NCBI RefSeq assembly: GCF_032595355.1
Contig: NZ_JASMWN010000012.1
Coordinates: 94,663-158,662 of the forward strand
Length of the DNA stretch: 64,000 nucleotides
Origin: Sedimentitalea todarodis
GTDB lineage: Bacteria; Pseudomonadota; Alphaproteobacteria; Rhodobacterales; Rhodobacteraceae
Direction: 5' to 3'
Below the pieces are notes generated by a model. That model saw nothing but the letters and a program-made list of their open reading frames with translations. It was not told the DNA's origin and made no database searches. Below are positions 17,234 to 25,926 of the stretch, one piece after another; position 1 is the first letter of the stretch; each line of letters opens with the position of its first letter. Position numbers and translations under genes: made by a program.

Positions 17234-18049
17234 TCAGTCCGCTTCGATGGCTTCGGATGAGGAAAAGAACATGGCCTGGCTCACGGCGGAACGGACCTGA
17301 TCCTCGGTATATGGCTTGGTTATCAGAAATGCCGGTTCTGGCCGCTCTCCGGTCAACAACCTTTCGGGAAAAGCCGTGATGAAAATAACCGGAATGTCGC
17401 CGGCATCTGCCAGAATCTCGTTCACAGCATCAATCCCGGATGACCCGTCCGCCAGTTGGATATCCGACAGGATCAGATCGGGTCGCTTGGCAGCAGCCAT
17501 TTTGACCGCGTCATTCTGCCTGCGCGCAACGCCCGTGACCTTATGACCAAGTTCCGTCACGATTTTCTTGATATGAAGGGCAATGATCGCCTCGTCTTCA
17601 ATCACCAGTATGTCGCCCGACACGGATTTCTCGAGTTCCTGATCGGCGATACGCAAGAGGTCCAACACTTCTTCTTCTGCAACCTCCATGACTTCGGCGA
17701 CCTCTGCGGTCGTGAACTCTTCGATCGTATGAAGAAGGAGCGCTTCGCGTGTGTTCTCTGTCAGCCGTGACAGATGAACCTGGGCCTGCGCGCCCAACCC
17801 AGTTTCGCCGACCTCGACCGGAGAGCCGAGACTTGACCAGATACGATGGAAAGCGCCGAAAAGGGCAACCCTGTGGCTTGAAGCGGTCTCAAAGATCGAC
17901 CTGTCGGTCAACAGCGCCTCAAGTGTTGTTGCGGCATAGCGGTCGCCCATTCTCTGTGAACCGGTCAGAGCCCGGGCGTATCGGCGCAAGAATGGCAGCA
18001 GGTCCGCGACAACGAGGGACAGCGGTTGCTCCGGAGCGGTTTGTGTCAT
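17234..18049 (-). CDS. phyR: General stress response regulator PhyR (sigma-like domain plus receiver)
   Basis: PhyR is the anti-anti-sigma factor of the alphaproteobacterial general stress response. When phosphorylated, its N-terminal EcfG-like domain binds NepR and frees EcfG. Of 271 residues, about 1-140 form the sigma-like domain and about 145-265 the receiver. The receiver has the acidic pair E151/D152, the phosphoacceptor D196 (LILSDIQL), the family's FITAFPERLL-type FATGUY region and K245. The start at 18049 (MTQTAPEQP) follows AAGGACACCC; the frame is open further upstream into the promoter. It is divergent from nepR-ecfG. Its kinase (PhyK-like) is not beside it. Confidence 0.94.
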   Translation of the reverse strand: MTQTAPEQPLSLVVADLLPFLRRYARALTGSQRMGDRYAATTLEALLTDRSIFETASSHRVALFGAFHRIWSSLGSPVEVGETGLGAQAQVHLSRLTENTREALLLHTIEEFTTAEVAEVMEVAEEEVLDLLRIADQELEKSVSGDILVIEDEAIIALHIKKIVTELGHKVTGVARRQNDAVKMAAAKRPDLILSDIQLADGSSGIDAVNEILADAGDIPVIFITAFPERLLTGERPEPAFLITKPYTEDQVRSAVSQAMFFSSSEAIEAD

Positions 18050-18075
18050 TGGGTGTCCTTTTTTTGGATTTCTTT

Positions 18076-18102
18076 GGAACCAAACCGGACTTCGCCAGTT
18101 TG
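18076..18102 (+). promoter_or_regulatory. Candidate EcfG promoter of nepR-ecfG
   Basis: GGAAC (18076-18080), 16 bases, AGTTTG (18097-18102), 66 bases before nepR. It would make ecfG autoregulated, as known for this system. Confidence 0.75.
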
Positions 18103-18107
18103 GTTCC
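18081..18107 (-). promoter_or_regulatory. Candidate EcfG promoter of phyR
   Basis: On the minus strand: GGAAC (18107-18103), 16 bases, GGTTTG (18086-18081), 31 bases before the phyR start. Confidence 0.75.
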
Positions 18108-18167
18108 ATCAAACGCATTTTTTTCTCGGCAGACGAGATTTAAAAAGGCAAGGAGATTTGGCAGAGC

Positions 18168-18323
18168 ATGGACACCGACAACAACGAGGAAAAGCCGCAA
18201 TCGGCCCTGATCAAGGACCATCTGCGCCGTTCCTTTCAGGACAAAGCCATCGAAGAGCTTCCTTCCGAACTGATGTCTCTCATCGACGAGCTGCGGAAGC
18301 AGGATAGCCAAGATGGCAAATGA
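18168..18323 (+). CDS. nepR: Anti-sigma factor NepR
   Basis: A 51-residue acidic protein. It shows the NepR core, an amphipathic helix (IKDHLRRSFQDKAIEE), a short LPSEL turn and a second helix (LMSLIDELRKQ), the two helices that clamp EcfG or, alternatively, phospho-PhyR. It has a good ribosome site (AAGGAG) and the expected position between phyR and ecfG. Its last 11 bases overlap the start of ecfG (ATGGCAAATGA), so anti-sigma and sigma are translationally coupled. It is easily missed because of its size. NepR proteins vary outside the core, but context makes the call firm. Confidence 0.9.
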   Translation: MDTDNNEEKPQSALIKDHLRRSFQDKAIEELPSELMSLIDELRKQDSQDGK

Positions 18324-18900
18324 AATCGCCGCGGACATCGATCCGCGAGACGAATTGGTCACACATTTGGGTGTCCTGCGTGCGTTCGCAGTGAGCCTCT
18401 GTCGCAATCCGACACTGGCCGACGATCTGGTTCAGGAAACCGTAATGAAAGCCTGGAAGTCGATCGACAAATTCGAAGCCGGCACCAACATGCGTGCGTG
18501 GCTGTTCACCATTCTGCGCAATACATATTATACCACCTACACCAAGGCCCGCCGCGAAGTCGCGGACGTCGACGGTGTTCTCAGCGACAACCTGGCCGTG
18601 AAACCGGAGCACGACGGAAAGCTTGCCTATTCAGATTTCCAGAAAGCTTTTGTGCAGCTTCCGGACGAACAACGCGAAGCGCTGACACTGGTCGGAGCAT
18701 CCGGATTTGCCTATCATGAGGCCGCAGAAATGTGCGGAGTGGCCACCGGGACGATGAAGAGCCGGGTAAACCGGGCGCGGCAGCGTCTGATCGAACTTCT
18801 GGACCTTTCGCCCGACGATTCACTGGAGTTGACCGATGGCGGTACGATGGCGGTGGTTGTCGCGGGTCAAAGCGTCCAGAAGGGACTTACCTCTGCATGA
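18313..18900 (+). CDS. ecfG: General stress response sigma factor EcfG (ECF15)
   Basis: ECF sigma factor of 195 residues with region 2 (about residues 10-75, including DDLVQETVMKAWKSIDKF and the promoter-melting segment) and region 4 (about 105-165, FVQLPDEQREAL and the helix-turn-helix VATGTMKSRVNRAR). It directs polymerase to GGAAC/GTT promoters when released from NepR. The NepR overlap and the divergent phyR identify it as EcfG rather than RpoE. Candidate target promoters with a common spacing lie in front of six transcripts in this island, including its own. A short C-terminal tail follows region 4. Confidence 0.94.
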   Translation: MANEIAADIDPRDELVTHLGVLRAFAVSLCRNPTLADDLVQETVMKAWKSIDKFEAGTNMRAWLFTILRNTYYTTYTKARREVADVDGVLSDNLAVKPEHDGKLAYSDFQKAFVQLPDEQREALTLVGASGFAYHEAAEMCGVATGTMKSRVNRARQRLIELLDLSPDDSLELTDGGTMAVVVAGQSVQKGLTSA

Positions 18901-18985
18901 TTTTGATATGCAAGCCACTCGGGCTCTTCAGGCGGTTTTGCGGCGGTTTCAATCCGTAACCGGTTCAGGTTCGATCCTGCTGGAA

Positions 18986-19013
18986 GGGTGCGGACAGCCT
19001 TTCCCCCGCACCC
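18986..19013 (-). terminator. Hairpin downstream of gyrB
   Basis: GGGTGCGG, 12 bases, CCGCACCC, 11 bases past the gyrB stop and followed on the minus strand by only TT. It could serve either converging transcript (gyrB or ecfG). Confidence 0.4.
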
Positions 19014-19023
19014 GTAGATCGCC

Positions 19024-21441
19024 TCAGAAATCGAGGTTCTCGACACTAAGCGCATTTTTCTGGATGAACTCCCGCCGCGGTTCGACGACGTCGCCCATCA
19101 GCTTGGTGAAGAGATCATCGGCCTCTGCCATATCTTCGACCCTGACCTGAAGCAGCGTGCGGGCGTCTGGATCAAGTGTGGTTTCCCAGAGCTGCCCGGG
19201 GTTCATTTCGCCGAGGCCCTTGTATCGTTGCAGGGTCAGCCCCTTTGCACCCTCATCAAGGATCGCATCCAGAAGGCCAAGCGGGCCGTAGATGGTCTGG
19301 ATCCGGTCGCGTCGCACCAGTGTGATCGGACTGGAATAGACGTCCTGCAGGCTCCTGGTGAAGCTGCCGGTCTTGCGGGCTTCGCCCGAACGCAGCATCG
19401 GCCCATCCAGGGTCCGCACCTCTTCGACGCCGCGCAGGATGCGGGCCAGGCGAATTCCGTGATCCTGCGTGATCCGGCCCTGCCAGCCACGCTCGTACTC
19501 CAACGCGATCAGGTCGAGCCGGGTTGCCACCTTGTCCGCAACTCCTTGCAGATCGGCGTCAACCGCACCGGGCACGAACGCGCCGGCGACGGCTGCCTGC
19601 TCCAGAATGTGGTGCGGATAGTGCGTCGGAAAGGCATCAAGAACCCGGCGCAGTTGCCGCGCTTCGTCCACGACGCGCGCAAGATCCTGCCCCAGCATTT
19701 CCTCGCCCGACTCCAGGCGCAGCACCGCGCCGTCAATCCCTTGCTGGATCAGGTACTCGTCAAACGCGCTCTGATCCTTGAGATAGACCTCGGACTTGCC
19801 GCGCGCGACCTTGTAGAGCGGCGGTTGCGCAATATAAAGATATCCGCCTTCAATCAGCTGGGGCATCTGACGATAGAAGAAGGTCAGAAGCAGCGTCCGG
19901 ATATGCGCGCCATCCACGTCGGCGTCGGTCATGATGACAATCTTGTGGTAGCGTAACTTGGCGATGTTGAATTCGTCGCGACCAATGCCTGTGCCGAGCG
20001 CCATGACCAGGTTGCCGATTTCCTGGCTCGACAACATCCGGTCGAACCGTGCCCGTTCCACGTTGAGGATCTTGCCGCGGAGCGGCAGCACAGCCTGTGT
20101 GCGCCGGTCACGTCCCGTTTGCGCCGAGCCACCGGCACTGTCACCCTCGACAAGGAAAAGTTCGGTCTTGGACGGGTCTTTTTCGGAGCAGTCCTTGAGC
20201 TTGCCTGCGAGGAAGTTCACATCCATCGCCGTCTTGCGCCGGGTCAGGTCGCGGGCCTTGCGTGCAGCCTCTCGGGCCACGGCGGCCTCGATGATCTTGC
20301 CGACGATGACCTTCGCCTGGCTGGGGTTTTCCTCGAACCATTCGGACAGCTTTTCGTTTACCAACCCCTCGACCGCCGGGCGCACTTCGGAACTGACCAG
20401 CTTGTCCTTGGTCTGGGACGAAAACTTGGGATCCGGAACTTTGACCGACAGCACACAGGTCAGCCCTTCGCGCGCATCATCACCGGTAAAGTTCACCTTT
20501 TCCCGTTTTGCGATACCGCTGGATTGGGCATAGTTGTTGATCGTCCGGGTCAACGCCCCCCGGAAACCCGCCATATGGGTGCCACCATCGCGCTGCGGAA
20601 TATTGTTGGTGAAGGGCAGCACTGCCTCGTGATAGCTGTCGTTCCACCACATCGCCACTTCGACGCCGATATCGTCGCGCTCGCCGGTGATAAAGATCGG
20701 CTCTTCCATGATCGAAGACTTGTGCCTGTCGAGGTACTTGACGAATTCCTTGACCCCGCCTTCGTAGAACAATTCGCTGCGCAGGGGTTCGGCAGGGCGC
20801 TCATCAATCAGGATGATCCGCACTCCAGAGTTCAGAAAGGCCAGTTCGCGCAGGCGCCGCTCCAGGATTTCGAACGAGTATTCGAGATTGGAAAACGTAT
20901 CGGTGGAGGCGAGGAACCGCACTTCGGTTCCGCTCTTGCCATCGGCGTCGCCCACGACACGCAGATGTTCGGCGGTCTCACCATGTTCAAAGCGGGCGTA
21001 GTGCTCTTTGCCATCGCGGCAGATCCGCAGTTCGAGCCAGACCGAAAGCGCGTTCACGACCGAAACGCCGACACCATGCAGGCCCCCGGACACCTTGTAG
21101 GAATTGCTGTCGAATTTCCCGCCCGCATGCAATTGGGTCATGATGACCTCGGCGGCAGAAACGCCTTCTTCCTCATGGATTCCGACCGGAATACCACGGC
21201 CATTGTCGCTGACCGAGACGCTGTTGTCGGCGTGAATCTTGACCGTCACAGCGTCCGCGTGTCCCGCCAGCGCCTCGTCAATGCCATTGTCGACGCACTC
21301 ATACACCATGTGGTGCAGACCGGACCCATCGTCGGTGTCACCGATATACATGCCAGGGCGCTTTCTAACGGCCTCCAAACCCTTGAGAACCTTAATAGAA
21401 TCGGCGCCGTATTCTTCCGGCACTTTTACATCTTCGGACAT
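19024..21441 (-). CDS. gyrB: DNA gyrase subunit B
   Basis: ATPase subunit of DNA gyrase, which introduces negative supercoils and relieves replication strain. The 805 residues are full length. Motifs in order: GHKL ATPase with YECVDNGIDEALAGHAD and DNGRGIP, the transducer domain, the TOPRIM domain with EGDSAGGSAQTGRDR and DADVDGAHIRTLLL, and the C-terminal tail with YKGLGEMNPGQLWETTLDP. An insertion of roughly 120 residues between the TOPRIM core and the tail is common in alphaproteobacteria. It lies downstream of recF in the classical dnaA-dnaN-recF-gyrB order, with a 114-base gap that may hold its own promoter. Confidence 0.98.
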   Translation of the reverse strand: MSEDVKVPEEYGADSIKVLKGLEAVRKRPGMYIGDTDDGSGLHHMVYECVDNGIDEALAGHADAVTVKIHADNSVSVSDNGRGIPVGIHEEEGVSAAEVIMTQLHAGGKFDSNSYKVSGGLHGVGVSVVNALSVWLELRICRDGKEHYARFEHGETAEHLRVVGDADGKSGTEVRFLASTDTFSNLEYSFEILERRLRELAFLNSGVRIILIDERPAEPLRSELFYEGGVKEFVKYLDRHKSSIMEEPIFITGERDDIGVEVAMWWNDSYHEAVLPFTNNIPQRDGGTHMAGFRGALTRTINNYAQSSGIAKREKVNFTGDDAREGLTCVLSVKVPDPKFSSQTKDKLVSSEVRPAVEGLVNEKLSEWFEENPSQAKVIVGKIIEAAVAREAARKARDLTRRKTAMDVNFLAGKLKDCSEKDPSKTELFLVEGDSAGGSAQTGRDRRTQAVLPLRGKILNVERARFDRMLSSQEIGNLVMALGTGIGRDEFNIAKLRYHKIVIMTDADVDGAHIRTLLLTFFYRQMPQLIEGGYLYIAQPPLYKVARGKSEVYLKDQSAFDEYLIQQGIDGAVLRLESGEEMLGQDLARVVDEARQLRRVLDAFPTHYPHHILEQAAVAGAFVPGAVDADLQGVADKVATRLDLIALEYERGWQGRITQDHGIRLARILRGVEEVRTLDGPMLRSGEARKTGSFTRSLQDVYSSPITLVRRDRIQTIYGPLGLLDAILDEGAKGLTLQRYKGLGEMNPGQLWETTLDPDARTLLQVRVEDMAEADDLFTKLMGDVVEPRREFIQKNALSVENLDF

Positions 21442-21555
21442 CCGAAATATCCCTTTTCTTTTTGGTATCTTATACGAATTATGGGGGGCGATGTCACGCG
21501 ATTGCGCTATATTTTGTGGTGCAATGGCCCGATTGACCTAATCCGCTGAAACGGG

Positions 21556-22656
21556 TCAGGCAACGGCGATCCGCGATAGCCCATCCGCCTCGGTCACTTC
21601 GATCCTCTGCGCCCGAGACCCGAGACCCGCGAACAGTTCCGGGCCGGTTCCGGTCATCCAGGCCTGTGCGCCAAGAGCCAAGATTTCATCGTACAATGCC
21701 GCCCGCCGATTGGCGTCCAGATGCGCCGCCACCTCGTCAAGCAGCAAGATCGGAGGAGCGCCGATTTGCTCGGCCAGCGCCCGTGCGTTGGCGAGGATCA
21801 GCGACACCAGAAGCGCCTTTTGCTCGCCCGTGGAACAATCGCGCGCAGGTACGGATTTGGCAGCGTAGACTCCGTATAGATCGGCCCGATGCGGCCCGAC
21901 CAACGTGCGACCGGCGGCCAGATCACGAAAGCGGCTCTCTGCCAGGGCCTCGCGCAGATCGCCCTCGGTGTCCGGCATCACACCCTCGGTCTGCACCAAC
22001 TCGAGATCGGCCACGGGAAACGCCGTTTCGGCCTGCTGCTGTGCACCGGACAGCAGGGCCAATGCCTCTGTCCGGTTCTGGTGGATGCGATGCCCGGATT
22101 CGGCCATCTGCGTCTCAAGTGCGCGATACCAATGCGCATCGCGCACCTGATCCTTGAGCAGGCGATTGCGCTCGCGCATAGCTTTTTCATAGATCAGTGA
22201 TGCATCGGCATGTTCGGGCATGAAGCTGAGCGCCATGCGGTCCAGAAACCGCCGTCGCCCGTCCGCACCTTCGATCCACAGCCTGTCCATACTGGGGATC
22301 AGCCACAGAACGCGCGCGATCCGGCCCAGAGCGATCTGGCTGGCCGACTTCTCGTCAATCCGAACCTGCCGGGCAGCGCCGTGCTCGGACCAGGTTTCAA
22401 TCTCGCGCACCGATCCCTGTGCCCGCAAGAGACCGGTGAGCTTCCATCCCAGGGCTTCTGGGCGTCGAGTCATATCTTCCGCACTCGCCCGGCGCAAACC
22501 GCGCCCCGGAGAAAACAGGGAAACCGCCTCGAGAATGTTGGTCTTGCCCGCGCCATTGGGCCCGAAAATCGTCACGGGACGTTCATCCAGCGCGATCCGC
22601 CCCAACTTGTGGGACCGAAAATGGGACAGGGTAAGTTCAGTCAGGGACAGGGACAT
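21556..22656 (-). CDS. recF: DNA replication and repair protein RecF
   Basis: SMC-like ATPase that, with RecO and RecR, loads RecA onto gapped DNA. The 366 residues carry the Walker A motif FGPNGAGKTNILE (near residues 32-44), the ABC-type signature STGEQKALLVSLILA and the Walker B PPILLLDEVAAHLD. It starts 54 bases after the dnaN stop in the same direction and is likely co-transcribed with dnaN. Confidence 0.97.
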   Translation of the reverse strand: MSLSLTELTLSHFRSHKLGRIALDERPVTIFGPNGAGKTNILEAVSLFSPGRGLRRASAEDMTRRPEALGWKLTGLLRAQGSVREIETWSEHGAARQVRIDEKSASQIALGRIARVLWLIPSMDRLWIEGADGRRRFLDRMALSFMPEHADASLIYEKAMRERNRLLKDQVRDAHWYRALETQMAESGHRIHQNRTEALALLSGAQQQAETAFPVADLELVQTEGVMPDTEGDLREALAESRFRDLAAGRTLVGPHRADLYGVYAAKSVPARDCSTGEQKALLVSLILANARALAEQIGAPPILLLDEVAAHLDANRRAALYDEILALGAQAWMTGTGPELFAGLGSRAQRIEVTEADGLSRIAVA

Positions 22657-22710
22657 GCCTGCCGCTTCTTTTGTCGGTGCACAGATGCGCGACGACCAAA
22701 GCCACCCGGA

Positions 22711-23829
22711 TCAGACACGCATGGGCATAACCACATACACCGCACTCTGGTCATTGCCTTCCCGCATCAGGGTGGGGTCGCCCGCCGAATTGAACATGAA
22801 CACCGCGTTTTCACGGTCGACCTGGCTGGCGATTTCAAGCAGGTACTTGGCGTTGAACCCGATCTCGAGGCGTTCGTCACCATATGCGACGGCCAGTTCC
22901 TCTTCCGCCGCACCGCTGTCGGGGGCATTCACCGACAGGATCAGCCGGTCTTCTTCGAGTTGCAACTTGACCGCGCGCGACCGTTCGGAAGACACCGTTG
23001 CCACGCGATCGACCGCCTGTGCGAACTCTGCCGCGTCGACCTCGAGCCGGCGGGTGTTGCCTTGCGGAATCACGCGCGAATAGTCGGGGAAGGTGCCGTC
23101 GATCACTTTGGACGTCAGGGTGATATCAGGTGTGGCGAACCGAATCTTGGTTTCGCTGACCGATACGGCAATCGCCATTTCGTCATCTTCCAACAACTTG
23201 CGCAGCTCTCCAACCGTCTTGCGCGGCACGATCACACCAGGCATGTCCGAGGCCCCCTCCGGAAGATCCGCGTCGATGCGGGCCAGCCGATGACCATCGG
23301 TTGCAACACAGCGCAGCACCTTGCCACCGTCTGCGTCTGCAACATGCATGAAAACTCCGTTCAGATAATAGCGGGTTTCCTCGGTAGAAATCGCGAATTT
23401 GGATTTGTCGAATAACCGCCGCAGCACCGCCGCCGGAGCGGAAAAATTAGTGTCATAATCCGAACTCGCCATCACCGGGAAATCCTCGCGCGGCAATGTT
23501 GCCAGTGAGAAATTCGAACGCCCGGCCTCGACAGTCAGGCGCCCGGCGGCTGCATCCGCAGTCAGCGAAACCAGCGCACCATCAGGCAGCTTGCGGACGA
23601 TTTCATGCAAGGTTGTGGCCGCCACCGTGGTCGCACCCGCGCGCTCGACCTGTGCCGGAGCCTTGTCGACAACCTCTATGTCCAGATCGGTGGCGCGGAA
23701 ATGAACCTCGTCGCTCTCGGCTTCGATCAGGACATTGGCAAGGATCGGGATCGTGTTGCGGCGTTCCACAACCGATTGGGCCTGAGACACGGCCTTGAGC
23801 AGCGTGCCGCGTTCGATGCTGAATTTCAT
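22711..23829 (-). CDS. dnaN: DNA polymerase III sliding clamp (beta subunit)
   Basis: Ring-shaped processivity factor for DNA polymerase III. The 372 residues comprise three clamp domains, with the N-terminal MKFSIERGTLLKAVSQAQSV and the C-terminal YVVMPMRV that end beta clamps. Its hydrophobic cleft binds polymerase and repair partners. It lies about 200 bases downstream of dnaA, with a terminator between, so it probably has its own promoter. Confidence 0.98.
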   Translation of the reverse strand: MKFSIERGTLLKAVSQAQSVVERRNTIPILANVLIEAESDEVHFRATDLDIEVVDKAPAQVERAGATTVAATTLHEIVRKLPDGALVSLTADAAAGRLTVEAGRSNFSLATLPREDFPVMASSDYDTNFSAPAAVLRRLFDKSKFAISTEETRYYLNGVFMHVADADGGKVLRCVATDGHRLARIDADLPEGASDMPGVIVPRKTVGELRKLLEDDEMAIAVSVSETKIRFATPDITLTSKVIDGTFPDYSRVIPQGNTRRLEVDAAEFAQAVDRVATVSSERSRAVKLQLEEDRLILSVNAPDSGAAEEELAVAYGDERLEIGFNAKYLLEIASQVDRENAVFMFNSAGDPTLMREGNDQSAVYVVMPMRV

Positions 23830-23980
23830 GTCCTTTGATCCTCTGCATGGGCCGGGAGGGGCAACCTAGCGGTTTGCCCGGTCAGCACAAGTTTTTTGTG
23901 AATTTGTCCGCTGGAATGATTCGGGCGTCAAGGGGCCAAACACAGGCAGATCACGCGTATTGCATCAGGGCAATGGTATG

Positions 23981-24002
23981 AAAAGGGGCGCTCAAGCGCC
24001 CC
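23981..24002 (-). terminator. Rho-independent terminator of dnaA
   Basis: On the minus strand a perfect GGGGCGC-TTGA-GCGCCCC stem is followed by TTTT, 25 bases past the dnaA stop. Confidence 0.88.
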
Positions 24003-24026
24003 ATGTCGTTTTGAGAGGAGTCGCGA

Positions 24027-25400
24027 TCAGGCTTCGAGCGCCCGGCGCAGGATTTCGACATCTTCCGCGATCTGTCCGTCAATGACCTTGAGTTCCTCGA
24101 TCCGCTTCACACCGTGCATCACCGTGGTGTGGTCGCGACCGCCGAACCGGCGGCCGATCTCGGGCAGGCTGCGGCTGGTCAATTGTTTGGCCAGATACAT
24201 CGCAACCTGGCGCGGTCTGGCGTAGGAGCGCAGCCGCTTGGGTCCGATGATGTCGCTGAGACGGATGTTGTAATAGTCCGAAACCTTGCGCTGGATTTCC
24301 TCGACCGTGATCTTGCGTTCCGACGCACGCAGAACATCGGCGAGACAATCCTGCGTCAGCTCCATGTCGATCTCGCGCCCGACCAGAGACGCAAAGGCGA
24401 AGAGACGGGTCAGAGCACCTTCCAGAACACGCACATTCGTTGAAATTCTCTGCGCAAGGAATTCCAGCACGCCATTGGAAATTTCCAGTCCGGGATAGGC
24501 ATCGCGATACTGTTGTACCTTGGCTTGCAGAATGCCCAGCCTCAATTCGTAATCCGTGGGATGCAGATCGACGACAAGCCCGCATTGCAGCCGTGATTTC
24601 ACGCGATCCTCGAGCTCCTTGATCTCTCCCGGCGCGCGGTCCGCGGAAATGATGATCTGCTTGTTCTGATCCACCAGTGCGTTGAAGGTGTGAAAGAACT
24701 CTTCCTGGGTGCTGTCCTTGCCGGCGATGAACTGTACATCATCCACCATCAATACATCGACCGACCGGAACAGGACCTTGAAATCCATCATCTTGCGTTC
24801 GCGCAGGGCCTGCACGAACCGATACATGAATTGCTCTGCCGACAGGTAGAGGACGTTCAACTCGGGCTTGCGCTTGCGCAATTCCCAAGCGATTGCGTGC
24901 ATAAGGTGGGTCTTGCCGAGACCGACGCCACCATAGAGCACCAGCGGGTTGAAGGTCACGGGCCCACCTTCGCTGACACGGCGGGCTGCGGCATGCGCCA
25001 GTTCGTTCGGCTTGCCGACGACAAAGGCATCAAAGGTAAAACGCGAGTCCAGCGGCGCAGCCTGAAGGGCGTCCCGCGGTGAAGCCGTCGGCTCGGTCGC
25101 CCGGGCGGCAGCCTTGGATGCTTCGGGCACCGGCCGTGGCGATGGATTGGCCGTGCTGTTGGCCGAAACGCGAAAGGTTACGCGCTGAACATTGGCGCCC
25201 GCGGTGTTCAGTTCATACAGGATGACGTCGGCGAAATTCTGGCTGACATAATTACCCATGAAATTGGTGGGAACGCTGAACACGGCGACCCCATCTTGCA
25301 GGTGCTCGAATTCAAGCGGTTCAATCCAGGTGGTATAGTTGTTCTGTCCGACCGTCTTGAGCAGCCCTATCTTGAGTTGTCCCCATTTTTCTTGTGTCAT
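24027..25400 (-). CDS. dnaA: Chromosomal replication initiator DnaA
   Basis: AAA+ protein that binds DnaA boxes and opens the origin. The 457 residues fall into domain I (about 1-75, TWIEPLEF), a Pro/Ala/Thr-rich linker, the AAA+ core with Walker A GGVGLGKTHLMHA and Walker B DVLMVDDVQFI, and domain IV with the DNA-recognition signature GGRDHTTVMHGVKRI. The start at 25400 (MTQEKWGQLK) matches the family N terminus; the frame is open upstream without homology. The neighbours dnaN-recF-gyrB on one side and rpsT on the other are the usual alphaproteobacterial arrangement. Confidence 0.98.
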   Translation of the reverse strand: MTQEKWGQLKIGLLKTVGQNNYTTWIEPLEFEHLQDGVAVFSVPTNFMGNYVSQNFADVILYELNTAGANVQRVTFRVSANSTANPSPRPVPEASKAAARATEPTASPRDALQAAPLDSRFTFDAFVVGKPNELAHAAARRVSEGGPVTFNPLVLYGGVGLGKTHLMHAIAWELRKRKPELNVLYLSAEQFMYRFVQALRERKMMDFKVLFRSVDVLMVDDVQFIAGKDSTQEEFFHTFNALVDQNKQIIISADRAPGEIKELEDRVKSRLQCGLVVDLHPTDYELRLGILQAKVQQYRDAYPGLEISNGVLEFLAQRISTNVRVLEGALTRLFAFASLVGREIDMELTQDCLADVLRASERKITVEEIQRKVSDYYNIRLSDIIGPKRLRSYARPRQVAMYLAKQLTSRSLPEIGRRFGGRDHTTVMHGVKRIEELKVIDGQIAEDVEILRRALEA

Positions 25401-25894
25401 GCAGCGCCTCACGCATCCCGTGCTTGTTGGCCTTTTGGCCTTTTCCATTGTTTGACCGGAGCAGAATCCGGTTGGATCCACACAGCACAGGGTCATGCAC
25501 CAGTCACAAAACTGGTGCTGCGCGCGCCGGTCCCATCGGCGCTGCAGTTATGGTAACAGGGTCAAAGTTCGCTATTCGTTATGAATACGCTGGCTGACAA
25601 AGCACTGTTACACAGACATGTTATGACAGGGCTGCGAAAATCGGGTATTCCCCTCTCCTTTGCAGCACGCAGAAGCGGTCGGTATGGCAGCCGTACCACT
25701 CAGCATAGCACCCGTTACATGGCTGATGCAGTTCAGTCATGTATTGAATACCGCCTGTCCCCCCAAGCAAGTGAATCGCTGCAACAGTCGTAGCAATTTC
25801 GGGTGCGGAGCGGCAATGAAACTCTGTTGTTGACTCACGATTCCGGTGCAAAGAATCTCTGCGCCGTTTCGATTGCGGTGCAGGGATGCGCCCA
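25401..25894. other. dnaA upstream region
   Basis: About 490 bases between dnaA and the rpsT terminator. It should contain the dnaA promoter. I find one near-match DnaA box but no cluster of boxes and no long AT-rich unwinding stretch, so I do not call oriC here. In Caulobacter dnaA also lies beside rpsT, about 2 kb from oriC near hemE. Confidence 0.5.
25474..25482 (-). promoter_or_regulatory. Possible DnaA box upstream of dnaA
   Basis: TGTGGATCC on the minus strand matches the consensus TGTGGATAA at seven of nine positions, 74 bases before the dnaA start. It could serve autoregulation. A single imperfect match may be chance. Confidence 0.35.
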
Positions 25895-25926
25895 ACAAAA
25901 AAAGGCGCTGCAGAGCAACGCCTTTG
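25895..25926 (-). terminator. Rho-independent terminator of rpsT
   Basis: On the minus strand AAAGGCG, 11 bases, CGCCTTT followed by a run of T, 35 bases past the rpsT stop. Confidence 0.88.

Larger units (their letters stand above)
18076..18107. repeat. Perfect 10-base inverted repeat formed by interlocked divergent promoters
   Basis: GGAACCAAAC (18076-18085), 12 bases, GTTTGGTTCC (18098-18107). Each arm contains the -35 of one promoter and the -10 of the opposite one, so the phyR and nepR promoters occupy the same 32 bases. Confidence 0.8.

Noticed and set aside
20119..21549. 476-codon plus-strand open frame opposite gyrB
   Set aside because: Antisense shadow of a certain gyrB with all motifs intact.
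25474..25482. oriC at the dnaA upstream region
   Set aside because: One imperfect DnaA box and no AT-rich stretch are too little; alphaproteobacterial origins often lie apart from dnaA.
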